Shown here: piece after piece, positions 1 to 8,888 of the stretch
Numbering within the stretch: the stretch's first letter is position 1
Layout of the letters: every line of letters begins with the position of its first letter
Assembly (NCBI GenBank): GCA_036940085.1
Contig: JALLBK010000809.1
Location: forward strand, 1-21,459
Length of the DNA: 21,459 nt
From: Discostella pseudostelligera
Taxonomy: Eukaryota > Bacillariophyta > Thalassiosirophyceae > Thalassiosirales > Thalassiosiraceae
Direction: 5' to 3'
Made by a program: the position numbers and the translations under genes
The notes under the pieces: generated by a model
Told to the model about the DNA's origin: nothing
Databases searched by the model: none
The model's input: only the letters and a program-made list of their open reading frames with translations

Positions 1-577
1 GTCATGTATGGATTTTTAATATAGCGTAGCTTTATTTTAATTCATAGTAAGCCAACAAAAACAGGAACATGACGCTGAGGTCAATACTGTCGAGGATGAT
101 GTGTTTTTGTTGGCCTTCGTCGCTCGCTGTCGCTGTACCATATTATGTGGCAAGCGGTGGGGGTGGCGCCAGGCTTCCCGCCTTTTTGTTTCTCGATTGA
201 ATATTGATTCCTCTGCAGATTTTCAATTCAATTTTAAAATTTGAATTTTGGAGTTTAAAATTGAATACAATTCGCCTTATGTAACCCACTTCAGAGTTCG
301 TATGTAGAAAACTAATACTGTTCCCACGTTGACGATGGAGTCAAAATGGCGCGCCGATTTGCGCGCGAAGGTGAGAGGGCGCGATCTTGGCGATAATAGG
401 ATCGCTCTCCTTCAAGCACGTGCGCGAAGCGAAGAACCCAAGCAAAATGCCACGGCGCACGGCGGCAGCGGCAGCAGCAAGCATTCAATGAAGACGACGC
501 CGCCGACGACGGCGACGACGATGTTGTCGGTATCGATATTGATTTCCTGTCGGTAGGGTGCATAATTGAACCCTTGC
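1..577. other. Intergenic / 5' region upstream of the RING-CUE ligase
   Basis: I see no convincing gene here. A single TTCCCGCC word lies at 175-182, an AT-rich inverted repeat at 226-266, a GC-rich stretch with TGGCGCGCC and TTTGCGCGCGAA words around 347-369, and a GAC/GCC-rich trinucleotide tract around 491-522 just upstream of the ligase start. An in-frame stop (TAA, 563-565) closes the downstream reading frame on the 5' side, so the ligase ORF does not extend into this region without an intron. Confidence 0.6.
226..266. repeat. AT-rich perfect 13-bp inverted repeat
   Basis: The left arm ATTCAATTTTAAA (226-238) is matched by its exact reverse complement TTTAAAATTGAAT (254-266), with a 15-nt spacer. 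The surrounding bases repeat the same AATT/TTAAA words, so alternative pairings are possible. It could form a hairpin or cruciform. No role is evident. Confidence 0.75.
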
Positions 578-3475
578 ATGACAGCGATGGAAAACGGCGA
601 AGAAGCCATGGAGCGCCTCATGGAAGTCGCTCAGCAGCAACAAATGTTGCTTCATGAGAACCGTGATCATAATATATTTTTGGGATCCGCGAATAATGAT
701 GATGAACCGACGCACCGGCACCGGGGCCACCGATTGCGTGATGGTGAGGTGGAACATCGCGTGGTGGGCGTCATCCCAGAAATGGGCCAGGAAGGAGAAC
801 ATCTTCTCCACACTTTGCCAGAGAGTCAACCCCTCCGACGTCGAAGTATGGACAGGAGTCATGGAGGATACTACTGCTTGCGATCCATCACCAGCATTTA
901 TACCACATTGAGCGTCGTCATGGCATGTTTGGCTCTAATCACATCCCCATTCAATGTACGCTTCTCCTTTATTAGAATGAGTGACAATCCAGTGGCACAG
1001 AAAATGTTCTTTACAGTTGACGAGATTCATCGCTTTGAGCAAGTTGTTGATGCAGCGGAGGCTAAGAGGAGTGCTTCGTTAGATGGGCATGGGAATCTTG
1101 ATAACACGATTTTGAGGAAGGACGGAGGATGGGAAGCGGTTGTGGCACTCTCGAAAGCAAAGCCGTTATTGGGGGAACCAGTTGAAGTAACTTCCGAATT
1201 GGAACAGCATCATCCACCCTCATCGTTTCCTTGGACTACTATGCTGCTTAATTTTGCATCGGAACTACAAGGTCAATTCACCGAGCGATTTTCCTTCTTG
1301 AACGAGCTCACACTCGAATATGCATCAATTCAATCACAGCGAGTTTCCAAGACTCTTGAGCAGTCTCCTTCTGAAGCCGAATCAAAACTGCCCAACTCGT
1401 CAGTGAAGTGGACTTTTCCTTGGGAATGGATGAGTCAAGGTGCCAATCACAAATCAGGCAAAGCCAACGCCAATTCCGATCAACCTAGCGTCAATATCAA
1501 CACAGCTACATCAAATAGGTTTGGTGATGTCAAAAGTGTATCTTTATATTCAATACTCTCCGCTAAGTTTACTGCGACGAATTCTTCAAAAATACAATTT
1601 CTATCTACTGAAGCCGGTGATAGCGCCACATCAAAGACTTTCCCGCAACCAACCTTCCGATTTACAACGATCTTCAATAGAATGCTCACTTCCACACCGC
1701 GGATGATGGTTATGGCCAACCTGATACTAGTCGTTGTCTACTTATTGCAAACCGCTGTCGTCGAATTGTTTCTGGGACCTCTTCCTACGGCCAATGTAGC
1801 AGGGACCAACCCTGCTGGGCAAAGAGCATCAAATCTTATTCCGGATGAAGCGAGTCGTCAAAGACGTGCTGGACGCGAAAGATTGTTGGGCTTCACCCTA
1901 TACAAGCTCCTTCTTGTCTCTGTAGTACTTGAATCGGATACCATCGACCTCTTCATCCTCATTTCGTGGTACGCTTTCGTGTCGTTTCTGAAGAGTGTAT
2001 CATTTCTTGCTGGGACTACTACAAACCACGCCACCCATAGTGGTGCTCCACCGAGTCCCAGTGCTCTTCGTCTCCTTCTACTAGTGCTCGTATGCGACGC
2101 ATTGGCAGCACTGGGCTGCGCAGTTGCTCTTTATGATACTGGATGGAATATGCTGTTTCTCCTAACTTGCGACTGCATAATATTGGGCGTTGACGCAGTG
2201 ACTTTTATCTTGAGACATGCAGGGGTGGCGAGAGAGGAAGCGCATCGAATGGTGATTTCAAGTCTCGAAGACAGGCAGCTTACACTTCGTGCATCGAGAA
2301 TGGAGCGATTGGGAGGTTTGGGTGACCATCAAGGTGATGAAATTGCGAGCGAACGACCCGTTGTGCATGACGGAGCAGTAGAACAAGCAACTGATGTCGC
2401 CGACGATCTTGCGTATGAAGATGAGCTGCATCATTTAGACCAGGCTATAGAATCTTATGAATCGGCGCATGTGAGTCGCCTTGCCTTGATTGGGACAGCT
2501 ACTTTTGCATTACAAATATTTGCATTGTGCGTGTCGGTGACGCATTTGGTTCACATCTGGGCTTTGCATGGTGCTGGGTTTGGGCTTCTCGATGTGGTCC
2601 TGTCTTTGCAAATGCATTCAGCTATTTCTTTGATAGGTAGGAGGATTGTGGATCGGCGCAATGTCCAACGTGTCACCCGAGAGATCAACACTAGGTTCCC
2701 GGAGGCTAGCGACAAAGACATACGCAAAGCGATAGCAGCTGGAGATGTTTGTTGCATTTGCCTCAACTCAATTTCATTCGGCAGTGTCAAAAAGGTTAGA
2801 TGTGGTCATCTCTTTCATGCGAATTGCCTTCGTGAAGTGATAGAAAGAGAGAGGTCATTCGCAGCCACCAAATGTCCATTGTGTCGCGCCCCAATTGTGA
2901 ACGATCGTCATGATCCGCTATTGGATCAGCATCGTGTGACGGGAAGGCTGGGAAACACTGTGAATAATGATGTAAATGATGGTGGCGGTGGAGCTGGAGC
3001 GACTAACAGACGACCAGCTCAAACTATGAACCCTGGAGAACAGTCGTTACTCCGATTTTCTACTGAAAACATTCTTCCATCCTGGTTGCCAATCCCAGCA
3101 TTTGCATTCGAGGTCGTCCGTCGAGACGTCATCGCCGAAGGAAATCCTCACACTGAAGCTACTGGTTGGCAGCGTTTTTTCAGAAGAGGGGGCCAAGTGC
3201 CAGCGATTGGAAATAACCAAATACAACCCCAAGAGCAGCAGGAGCAGGAAACTCCCGTCTGGAGGCGTCTCTTAATCTTGTTGGGCGCCATACCCATGTC
3301 ACCGGAAGACGAAGCAGCAGCACTGGAACAGTTGGTAGACATGTTCCCACAATACGACAGGGCGGATCTTCTCAGAGAACTCAGAGCCAGAAGGTCAGCA
3401 GAAGCTGTGGCCGAATCAATACTGCTAGGAATATTCTCGGGCATCCCCAGAGGCGGCGGAGGAGTGGACCTCTGA
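578..3475 (+). CDS. Multi-pass membrane RING-H2 E3 ubiquitin ligase with C-terminal CUE domain (gp78/AMFR-like)
   Basis: This is a 965-residue protein, read from the first ATG after an in-frame stop at 563-565. The RING-H2 finger is complete: C725, C728, C742, H744, H747, C750, C766, C769. A CUE domain follows at about 911-953, with its MFP (922-924) and LL (931-932) motifs, which bind ubiquitin in this family. Hydrophobic segments lie near the N-terminus (SITSIYTTLSVVMACLALI) and in several clusters between about 370 and 700. Multi-spanning segments, then RING, then CUE is the order found in gp78/AMFR, an ER-associated-degradation ligase; Hrd1 lacks a CUE of its own. I infer an ER-membrane ligase with cytosolic RING and CUE. 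The 725 residues before the RING exceed animal gp78, and residues 180-350 look disordered. No intron is needed. Family call is strong; orthology to gp78 is an inference from architecture. Confidence 0.88.
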   Translation: MTAMENGEEAMERLMEVAQQQQMLLHENRDHNIFLGSANNDDEPTHRHRGHRLRDGEVEHRVVGVIPEMGQEGEHLLHTLPESQPLRRRSMDRSHGGYYCLRSITSIYTTLSVVMACLALITSPFNVRFSFIRMSDNPVAQKMFFTVDEIHRFEQVVDAAEAKRSASLDGHGNLDNTILRKDGGWEAVVALSKAKPLLGEPVEVTSELEQHHPPSSFPWTTMLLNFASELQGQFTERFSFLNELTLEYASIQSQRVSKTLEQSPSEAESKLPNSSVKWTFPWEWMSQGANHKSGKANANSDQPSVNINTATSNRFGDVKSVSLYSILSAKFTATNSSKIQFLSTEAGDSATSKTFPQPTFRFTTIFNRMLTSTPRMMVMANLILVVVYLLQTAVVELFLGPLPTANVAGTNPAGQRASNLIPDEASRQRRAGRERLLGFTLYKLLLVSVVLESDTIDLFILISWYAFVSFLKSVSFLAGTTTNHATHSGAPPSPSALRLLLLVLVCDALAALGCAVALYDTGWNMLFLLTCDCIILGVDAVTFILRHAGVAREEAHRMVISSLEDRQLTLRASRMERLGGLGDHQGDEIASERPVVHDGAVEQATDVADDLAYEDELHHLDQAIESYESAHVSRLALIGTATFALQIFALCVSVTHLVHIWALHGAGFGLLDVVLSLQMHSAISLIGRRIVDRRNVQRVTREINTRFPEASDKDIRKAIAAGDVCCICLNSISFGSVKKVRCGHLFHANCLREVIERERSFAATKCPLCRAPIVNDRHDPLLDQHRVTGRLGNTVNNDVNDGGGGAGATNRRPAQTMNPGEQSLLRFSTENILPSWLPIPAFAFEVVRRDVIAEGNPHTEATGWQRFFRRGGQVPAIGNNQIQPQEQQEQETPVWRRLLILLGAIPMSPEDEAAALEQLVDMFPQYDRADLLRELRARRSAEAVAESILLGIFSGIPRGGGGVDL

Positions 3476-3904
3476 TTTCCTCTGATGCTGTGGCTGTATG
3501 CTTATCTTATCGCATTATGGTCTACCATACGATACATTCATGTACTTCCTCTATCAGGAAAAACCAAACCACCCCGAGGGCTCTAATATAAATAATAATG
3601 ATTTGTGCACTAGAAAGAGGTTCCTTCATGGAATAATACACTCGGCTTGTTCGATGATTGACACCTTCTTGTGGCATCTATCTAGATTCAAGATTCAGAT
3701 GTTGTTTGGTACAATAACCTCACGTGCCACGTGTCATGAACGAGTAGTCGAGTCAATTGTCCCCCTCGAAATAACTTCCACGTGTACTGTCACTCATCAC
3801 AACATCCCCTTTCTTTCCACTTTCCACTCAAAACAAATTATTTTCTATTTTCCCATCCACCATAATAATATTATTGCTCTCGTACACTGTTCGATTCATT
3901 CACT
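3476..3904. promoter_or_regulatory. Intergenic region with three CACGTG boxes upstream of the EF-hand gene
   Basis: This 429-bp gap between two plus-strand genes contains CACGTG at 3721-3726, 3728-3733 and 3779-3784, the first two nearly abutting. They lie 120-185 bp before the downstream ATG. CACGTG is the classic bHLH/bZIP core (G-box/E-box). An AT-rich stretch with AATAATATTATT (about 3863-3874) lies 30-40 bp before the ATG. ORFs across this gap look like noise. Confidence 0.55.
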
Positions 3905-6018
3905 ATGCAAGCATTCCAAAGGAAGGCTGTTTCTCCCTGCAATACCATCAGAATGCGTCGACTGCCACTATCGTCGATAATATCATCGTCGGGGAATTTT
4001 GTATCAACTCAGCCATGTCTGCATGATGCACCGTCATCGTCGGTGTCGACGCTTGCGAGACACTTCACTATCACTAACGCCTCTACCAGAATAACAGTCG
4101 GGGCACGTGGCTTCACCACTCGTCGACTTCATTCATCCCCGTATATATTATCAGACAGTTTATTGGGACACAGTCCAATGGCTCGACCTCTCCCCACATC
4201 CTATCCGCAGACTGCAGGAGAGACGCCGCCGCGGAGTAATACAGGGCCAGTGTGGGGCACTGATTCCAATACTGCTGGTGGAGGAGTGTGGGCTCAAACG
4301 TCTGCGAAGAAGGAAAAGTTGAATGAGTTGTTGACTGAATTCAGTGCAACTGGTGTAGATACTGGTAAGTGAAGGAGTTCACGCCTCGCTAAATGTCATA
4401 CATCAATTTTACTGACTGATACGTTACATTTAATATCGTCTCGTATAAATTCATCATCGAATCAAGGTGCAAAGGGCATGGAATCTTTGGACGATGCTGC
4501 AGATGCACAAGATAAGTTGGACTTGGAATTTGCCGACGGACTGAAAATGATTGCAAAATGTGCAGACGATAGGACGANCACAAGATAAGTTGGACTTGGA
4601 ATTTGCCGACGGACTGAAAATGATTGCAAAATGTGCAGACGATAGGACGAAGTTCGGAAGGTCAATCGAGACTCCAATTATGGAGGATAGTATTGTGGGC
4701 GGTGAGACTTCAAAGGCGGTCGAAAATGCAAAGAAACAAATCTTCCGACTTCTTGACAACTCTCTGTGGGAAAAGCCCAAATTTGAAGCCACATTGCATG
4801 AAGCAATTCGAATCTTTTCCGCAGGACTTCCACCAGACCCGAACCTTAGGAAGCCTGTTGCAGGGTCATTGGATCTAAACCATCCACTTTGTTACTTGCG
4901 GGAGTTTGTAGAGGTATCGGAGGAGATATCCACAGAGAACTTGGACAAATCAATGTCAGGGGATCGAGAGGTAGAAAATCAGATTCGCAAATTCAACACC
5001 ATCGTTGGGCAGGCCTTCGCTTCATCATCACAGCTCTATCGGGCTCTTCTTCTTCGTGCTGTGGCTCAAACACTATTAGACAGTTGGGATGCAATCACAG
5101 CAGTTACAAGTGGTGACATCGATCGGGCTGCTGTTTCCAAAACTACAATTCCGTCTCAACGTTCTTCGGTGAATGCCGAGAGTATTAAGAAGGTATTTGA
5201 TGCATATGACAATGAATCATGCACGGAATGGGTCCAAGCATGGTGGAGCTTGATTGACCACGATGGAGATGGATTAATCGACGAAGAAGAAATGAATAAA
5301 TGCATCGAGTTGGCAATGAAACCGGTGCATGTAGCATTAAGTGAGTTGGTGTATATGAGTTTGGAGGTTTGCCCTGTCAGGACAGTTGGAATGGACAGTA
5401 ACGATGCCGACGCTTGGTTCTTAGGTGGATCAAAATTTTNTTTGCCCTGTCAGGACAGTTGGAATGGACAGTAACGATGCCGACGCTTGGTTCTTAGGTG
5501 GATCAAAATTTTTGGATGTTAGCAAGACAACCGACAACAGTACCTCTTTATCCAATTTGAACAAGAAACTATCATGGAGGAATCGTCGGCAGGAGCTCAA
5601 AGCTCGCAAAGAACTTACCAAAACTTTCCAAGCCACGCTTGCACGTCATTTTCGTGATCAAGTCGAAACGCCACACAGACTTAGATGCATATATGCATGG
5701 GCCGATAAATCGCATCAGAATAATAAGATTGACTCAATAATTGTCGATGGCGGCGAGGAGTGGGGTGCTGCATCTTCCATTGTGGGGCGAAAGCGATATG
5801 TCGAGCTCCTGCCAAAGATATCCTACCCTGAGTTCCGCAAGGAACAGGCGCGTCATTTTCAACACTTGGATAAGATAGGGGAAGAGATTGCGATGAGCTT
5901 TAAAGAGGATTTATGGGTGTTGCAGGGGAAACGGAGACAGAATAGGGAATTGAGACGGGATAGTCTCCTGTTTTTGTTGGGCGTCAGCTTGGTCGACTTC
6001 GGCATCGGGATGCTTTAG
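3905..6018 (+). CDS. EF-hand protein with mitochondrial-type presequence (split by an intron and two assembly duplications)
   Basis: The coding path is exon 1 3905-4364, intron 4365-4466 (GTAAGT...AG, phase 1), then exon 2. Exon 2 reads through to 6018 only if one copy of each 72-bp duplication and the N beside it are dropped: 4467-4577, 4651-5439, 5513-6018. That path gives 621 residues without a stop. The first 80 residues are rich in Arg and Ser and nearly free of acidic residues, and contain FTTRRLHSS, a typical mitochondrial presequence pattern. One canonical EF-hand loop, DHDGDGLIDEEE, sits at residues 393-404, inside a helical region; I see no second clear loop. A single EF-hand usually needs a partner, so a degenerate second hand or dimerisation is possible. 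The C-terminus is basic and helical. I do not recognise the family; a matrix calcium-responsive role is only an inference. Confidence 0.8.
4506..4650. repeat. 72-bp exact direct duplication around a single N (assembly join)
   Basis: Bases 4506-4577 recur exactly at 4579-4650, separated only by the N at 4578. The 73-bp offset shifts the reading frame of the EF-hand gene by one, while keeping one copy restores it. Both copies encode the same peptide beginning QDKLDLEFADG. This is what two overlapping contig ends look like when joined end to end with an N rather than merged. Confidence 0.95.
5368..5512. repeat. Second 72-bp exact direct duplication around a single N (assembly join)
   Basis: Bases 5368-5439 recur exactly at 5441-5512 around the N at 5440. 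The overlap length is the same 72 bp as in the first scar. Again the frame breaks with both copies and closes with one (GGSKF-LDVSKTTD). The two scars bracket an 861-bp contig, 4579-5439. Confidence 0.95.
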
Positions 6019-6156
6019 TGTGTGGAATGAACTGCCATGCTGCCAAAACGATTGATACGTCACGCTTAACGATATCGATAGGTAAATCTGCTTCACATGG
6101 CATCTAAAGTCGCGGCTATTAATTAATGCTCATCACTCATCAGCGCTTGAGAAATC

Positions 6157-7842
6157 TCACTCTACAATTCCGAGCCGAGAATAAATGTTACCGATCTTTT
6201 GATACAGCCCGACGCTTTCCAACAACTCTCTCTTCCTCGTCATTGTATCAGTGTCCAAAACTATAACATCCCCGCGAGCAGGCAACACCACACGAAAGCG
6301 GTCAATATAATCGTTAATCAACGAAAGTGCTGATGACATTTGACGAGGGCGAGATGCTGACGTAGCAAGGTAGCCCTGATAATCTAATCTGGGCCCTTGC
6401 TGTCGTGGAATACTATTCGAACTCATTGCCAAAACTGACTCATCATCGGCATCGCCATAATCATCCTCAAGTAAGGTACTGCCTGAACTTTCTAATGGAA
6501 GAGTGTATCCAGAGCAGCAAATTCCACGTTGCGGAATAATATAAGTGACACTTCCAAAGGTATGGCCGGGGGTGTAGACGGCCAAGAGACGGTACTTTTC
6601 CTCCCGCTCACGTATTGCCTCAGGAGAGTACAAAGAATTATCGTTGTTGCCACTATCAAGATCAGTATTTTCCTCCACTTGATCTTCTGGTGGCAATTCT
6701 CCTTGGTTCAAGACTTTGGACTTGGTGTCATCGTCCCATTCTTCAATCGTTAGCGGTCGCCCAGTTTCTACGAAATTTCCACGATTCTCTACGATCGATA
6801 CGTCGCTAACATCTATGTCATCACCAACCTCATCCCAGCCCCAAGGACCGTACCCGTCTAATGTTTGTGAAATTTCTTCTCGGCATTCTCTCGGAATATC
6901 CAATCGATACATGACAACTTGCGCGTCTGGAAAGGCATTCTTCCATTTCTTTAGGTCAGATTTGCGCGTGACATACACGGCTGGAGATGAATCGTAATGT
7001 ATGCATTGTTGATTGGTAAGCAGAATGACGCTCAACCTTCCCTTCATTTCGCTGCTACCCGGATCAGTGGCATTGTGCATCGGATCCATGAAAGCTCGAA
7101 TGTCATCTGCCAACCTGTCTGAATATGGAGGTAGATCGATCATTGCATACGATTCGACCTCATTCCCAGTTCTCTCGTTTGTACCCAATGAAACCAGCCA
7201 CCTCAATGGCTCTTCGCCAATACTACCAAATGTAGAAAATGTGTCAATCCGTGCTACACCTTGGTGACTGACGCTGTCATCCTCCTGATCGTTGTGTACC
7301 TTTTGGACTTTCATCGGAAATCCATCTTGATCATATTGAATTTCCACGCCATTCCCATCATTTAAATCCAACAAAACAGGAGTCAATATCGTTTCGAACC
7401 GTTCTCTGTTCTCGGGACTCTTATTTTCCAATTGATCGGCAAGAGAGAATCCCGTCTTTGGTATGTTGTACGCATAATTTTGACCATCTTGGTCCTCATT
7501 TTCGGTAAGTTGGTTCTTGCTTTGAACTGCAGTAGAAATTGTTTGCGATGAAGATTGAGATTGATCAGATATTTCAGGTTGGTCATTAGGAGCTTCTCTG
7601 CTAGCACCATCGTTCTTGGCTAACAATGGTGTACACCTGCCAAAATAAATTCTATTTTCCACCAGTTGGCATGCACGATGCTTGTTTGGAGAATGAGCTC
7701 GCCATGACAATGTAGGCATTATGAATGCAGATGAACACATTAGCAACCGCATTTGAGTAAATGCTAGCGACAGAACCAGCACTACGGCCGTCGCCGACAT
7801 CGATACCGGTGCTTTTGATACGCGGCTAATGTGCTCGCGCAT
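6157..7842 (-). CDS. Plastid-targeted metallo-beta-lactamase-fold protein with degenerate metal site
   Basis: This is an intronless 561-residue protein. Residues 14-39 form a hydrophobic signal ending SSA|FIMP, the diatom bipartite plastid motif with Phe at +1. Residues 80-200 are Q/S/D/E/N-rich and probably disordered. A degenerate MBL fold follows: beta strand plus LLT at 274-276, then VYVTRKSDLKKW, then YTPGHTFGSVTYI (423-435), SGYTL (444-448) and RVVLPARGDV (517-526). Measured against the family motif THxHxDH, the residues are N277, Q279, I281 and H282, so only the last is kept. H427 is kept, but the Asp of GDTL is Y446 and the His of PGHG is R523. Most zinc ligands are therefore gone, and hydrolase activity is unlikely; I infer a structural or binding role. 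It converges with the EF-hand gene (138-bp gap) and diverges from uL23m. Confidence 0.8.
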   Translation of the reverse strand: MREHISRVSKAPVSMSATAVVLVLSLAFTQMRLLMCSSAFIMPTLSWRAHSPNKHRACQLVENRIYFGRCTPLLAKNDGASREAPNDQPEISDQSQSSSQTISTAVQSKNQLTENEDQDGQNYAYNIPKTGFSLADQLENKSPENRERFETILTPVLLDLNDGNGVEIQYDQDGFPMKVQKVHNDQEDDSVSHQGVARIDTFSTFGSIGEEPLRWLVSLGTNERTGNEVESYAMIDLPPYSDRLADDIRAFMDPMHNATDPGSSEMKGRLSVILLTNQQCIHYDSSPAVYVTRKSDLKKWKNAFPDAQVVMYRLDIPRECREEISQTLDGYGPWGWDEVGDDIDVSDVSIVENRGNFVETGRPLTIEEWDDDTKSKVLNQGELPPEDQVEENTDLDSGNNDNSLYSPEAIREREEKYRLLAVYTPGHTFGSVTYIIPQRGICCSGYTLPLESSGSTLLEDDYGDADDESVLAMSSNSIPRQQGPRLDYQGYLATSASRPRQMSSALSLINDYIDRFRVVLPARGDVIVLDTDTMTRKRELLESVGLYQKIGNIYSRLGIVE

Positions 7843-8318
7843 AACTTATGATCGCTTGCTCTTGCTGTTTTTCGGCCGAGGAGATGCTGTGAAAATCTCT
7901 GATATACCAATTCAGTGCAATGCAAGCGGGTCTCGTAAGCGCTCAAAGATAAAAAGAAGAATTGGCGCTACAACCTACAACGCAAAATGGATCTTTTTGA
8001 TCTTTGGAGATGGGTGGTGGTGGGACTTCCCGCCATTTTCACCTCACCTTCTTCGCCACAATATCGCCAGACTTTTCTTCCCGCCATTTTGGAAGAGCGC
8101 TCTTGTTGCTTGTTGCTTCTCGTGGTTGGTGGAGAGAGGGAGGTGCTCTATTCGTGCAGTAAAATCAACCATAAACCTACCAAATCCTACTACTACTACC
8201 GCCACCCAACGCCCGCCTCCCTTGCTTGACATCGCAGCAATCAGTAGAGTAGAGACACACATTGCCTTTGCCTTTGCTGACCAGCGAACCCTCATCTCAA
8301 GTACTGAAACTTGTAGGC
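7843..8318. promoter_or_regulatory. Divergent promoter between the MBL-fold gene (-) and uL23m (+)
   Basis: This 476-bp region has no supported gene. Two exact TTCCCGCCATTTT copies lie at 8027-8039 and 8078-8090, 51 bp apart, about 230-290 bp before the uL23m ATG. They combine an E2F-like TTCCCGCC with a YY1-like CCGCCATTTT. Long ORFs on both strands here are not protein-like. Confidence 0.55.
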
Positions 8319-8714
8319 ATGATATTTGCAACAATTAAATCGATGGCGTCGGCGACGCATGGCTATCGAATGTGGATGCCGAATATGCCAATGGTCCTGC
8401 TTCATGCAGAGCACGCTACTGAGACCACACCCGCAAAGGCTGTATTTCGCGTGCTTCCCAAAATGACTAAACACGAGGTGAAGCAATACTTGACGAAGAT
8501 ATATGATTTGCCTGTTGTTCAAGTGCGGACGCAAAATTATTTGGGAAAGAGGATGAGGATAATTGGCAAAAGGCAGATTGTTTACGGAAAACGACCAGAC
8601 TACAAGAAGGCATTTGTTACGTTTGACAATACACTTGCCGATACTGGTCTTGGATGTTTCGTTCCGGGGATGAATGCTCAGAAAGCAGAGGGAGACCAAG
8701 TTAGATTAGAATGA
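8319..8714 (+). CDS. MRPL23: Mitochondrial ribosomal protein L23 (uL23m)
   Basis: uL23 sits near the exit of the large-subunit peptide tunnel. The 131-residue product has the mitochondrial family core: VLPKMTKHEVKQYLTKIYDL, then PVVQVRTQNYLGKR, then a basic stretch and KRPDYKKAFVTF, which matches the eukaryotic uL23m pattern (xIYxxPVxxVRT...KKPDYKxAYV). Diatom plastids normally encode their own rpl23, which favours the mitochondrial paralog. The ATG at 8319 is the first in frame near the domain; a second at 8343 (MASATHGYRMWMP) would give 123 residues and may be the real start. The codon that would extend it further upstream is TTG. It ends 174 bp from the converging DNAI1 gene. Length fits the small mitochondrial family. 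Confidence 0.92.
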   Translation: MIFATIKSMASATHGYRMWMPNMPMVLLHAEHATETTPAKAVFRVLPKMTKHEVKQYLTKIYDLPVVQVRTQNYLGKRMRIIGKRQIVYGKRPDYKKAFVTFDNTLADTGLGCFVPGMNAQKAEGDQVRLE

Positions 8715-8888
8715 GAGTGATAGAGTTGTGGGATTTTAGGGCAGACAATCCGATTAGCCGGTAAGTTTATGCGATGACCGCATTCCAGATGCATTTTTCA
8801 TTGCACTCTATCCGGGTAGATAACGAGGAGGAGGGGAGATTAATCTAAATTATCATAGACTTATCATGGCAAGACATCCATGATGACA

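Noticed and set aside
329..556. Plus-strand 75-residue ORF before the ligase, possible upstream exon
   Set aside because: Composition is GC-trinucleotide driven, no good splice donor before the stop, and the ligase has its own ATG right after an in-frame stop.
3881..3905. GTTCGATTC resembling a tRNA B box
   Set aside because: No A box at the right distance and no cloverleaf; it lies directly before an ATG.
4506..4650. Genuine tandem duplication in the genome
   Set aside because: An N sits exactly at the junction, the same 72-bp length recurs at the second N, and the duplication breaks the frame both times.
4551..5474. Separate 307-residue gene starting inside the EF-hand locus
   Set aside because: It is the middle contig of the EF-hand gene, bounded by the two duplicated joins and not by real start and stop sites.
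7829..8338. 169-residue plus-strand ORF upstream of uL23m
   Set aside because: It begins inside the start of the opposite-strand MBL gene, spans the promoter motifs, and its translation has no protein-like pattern.
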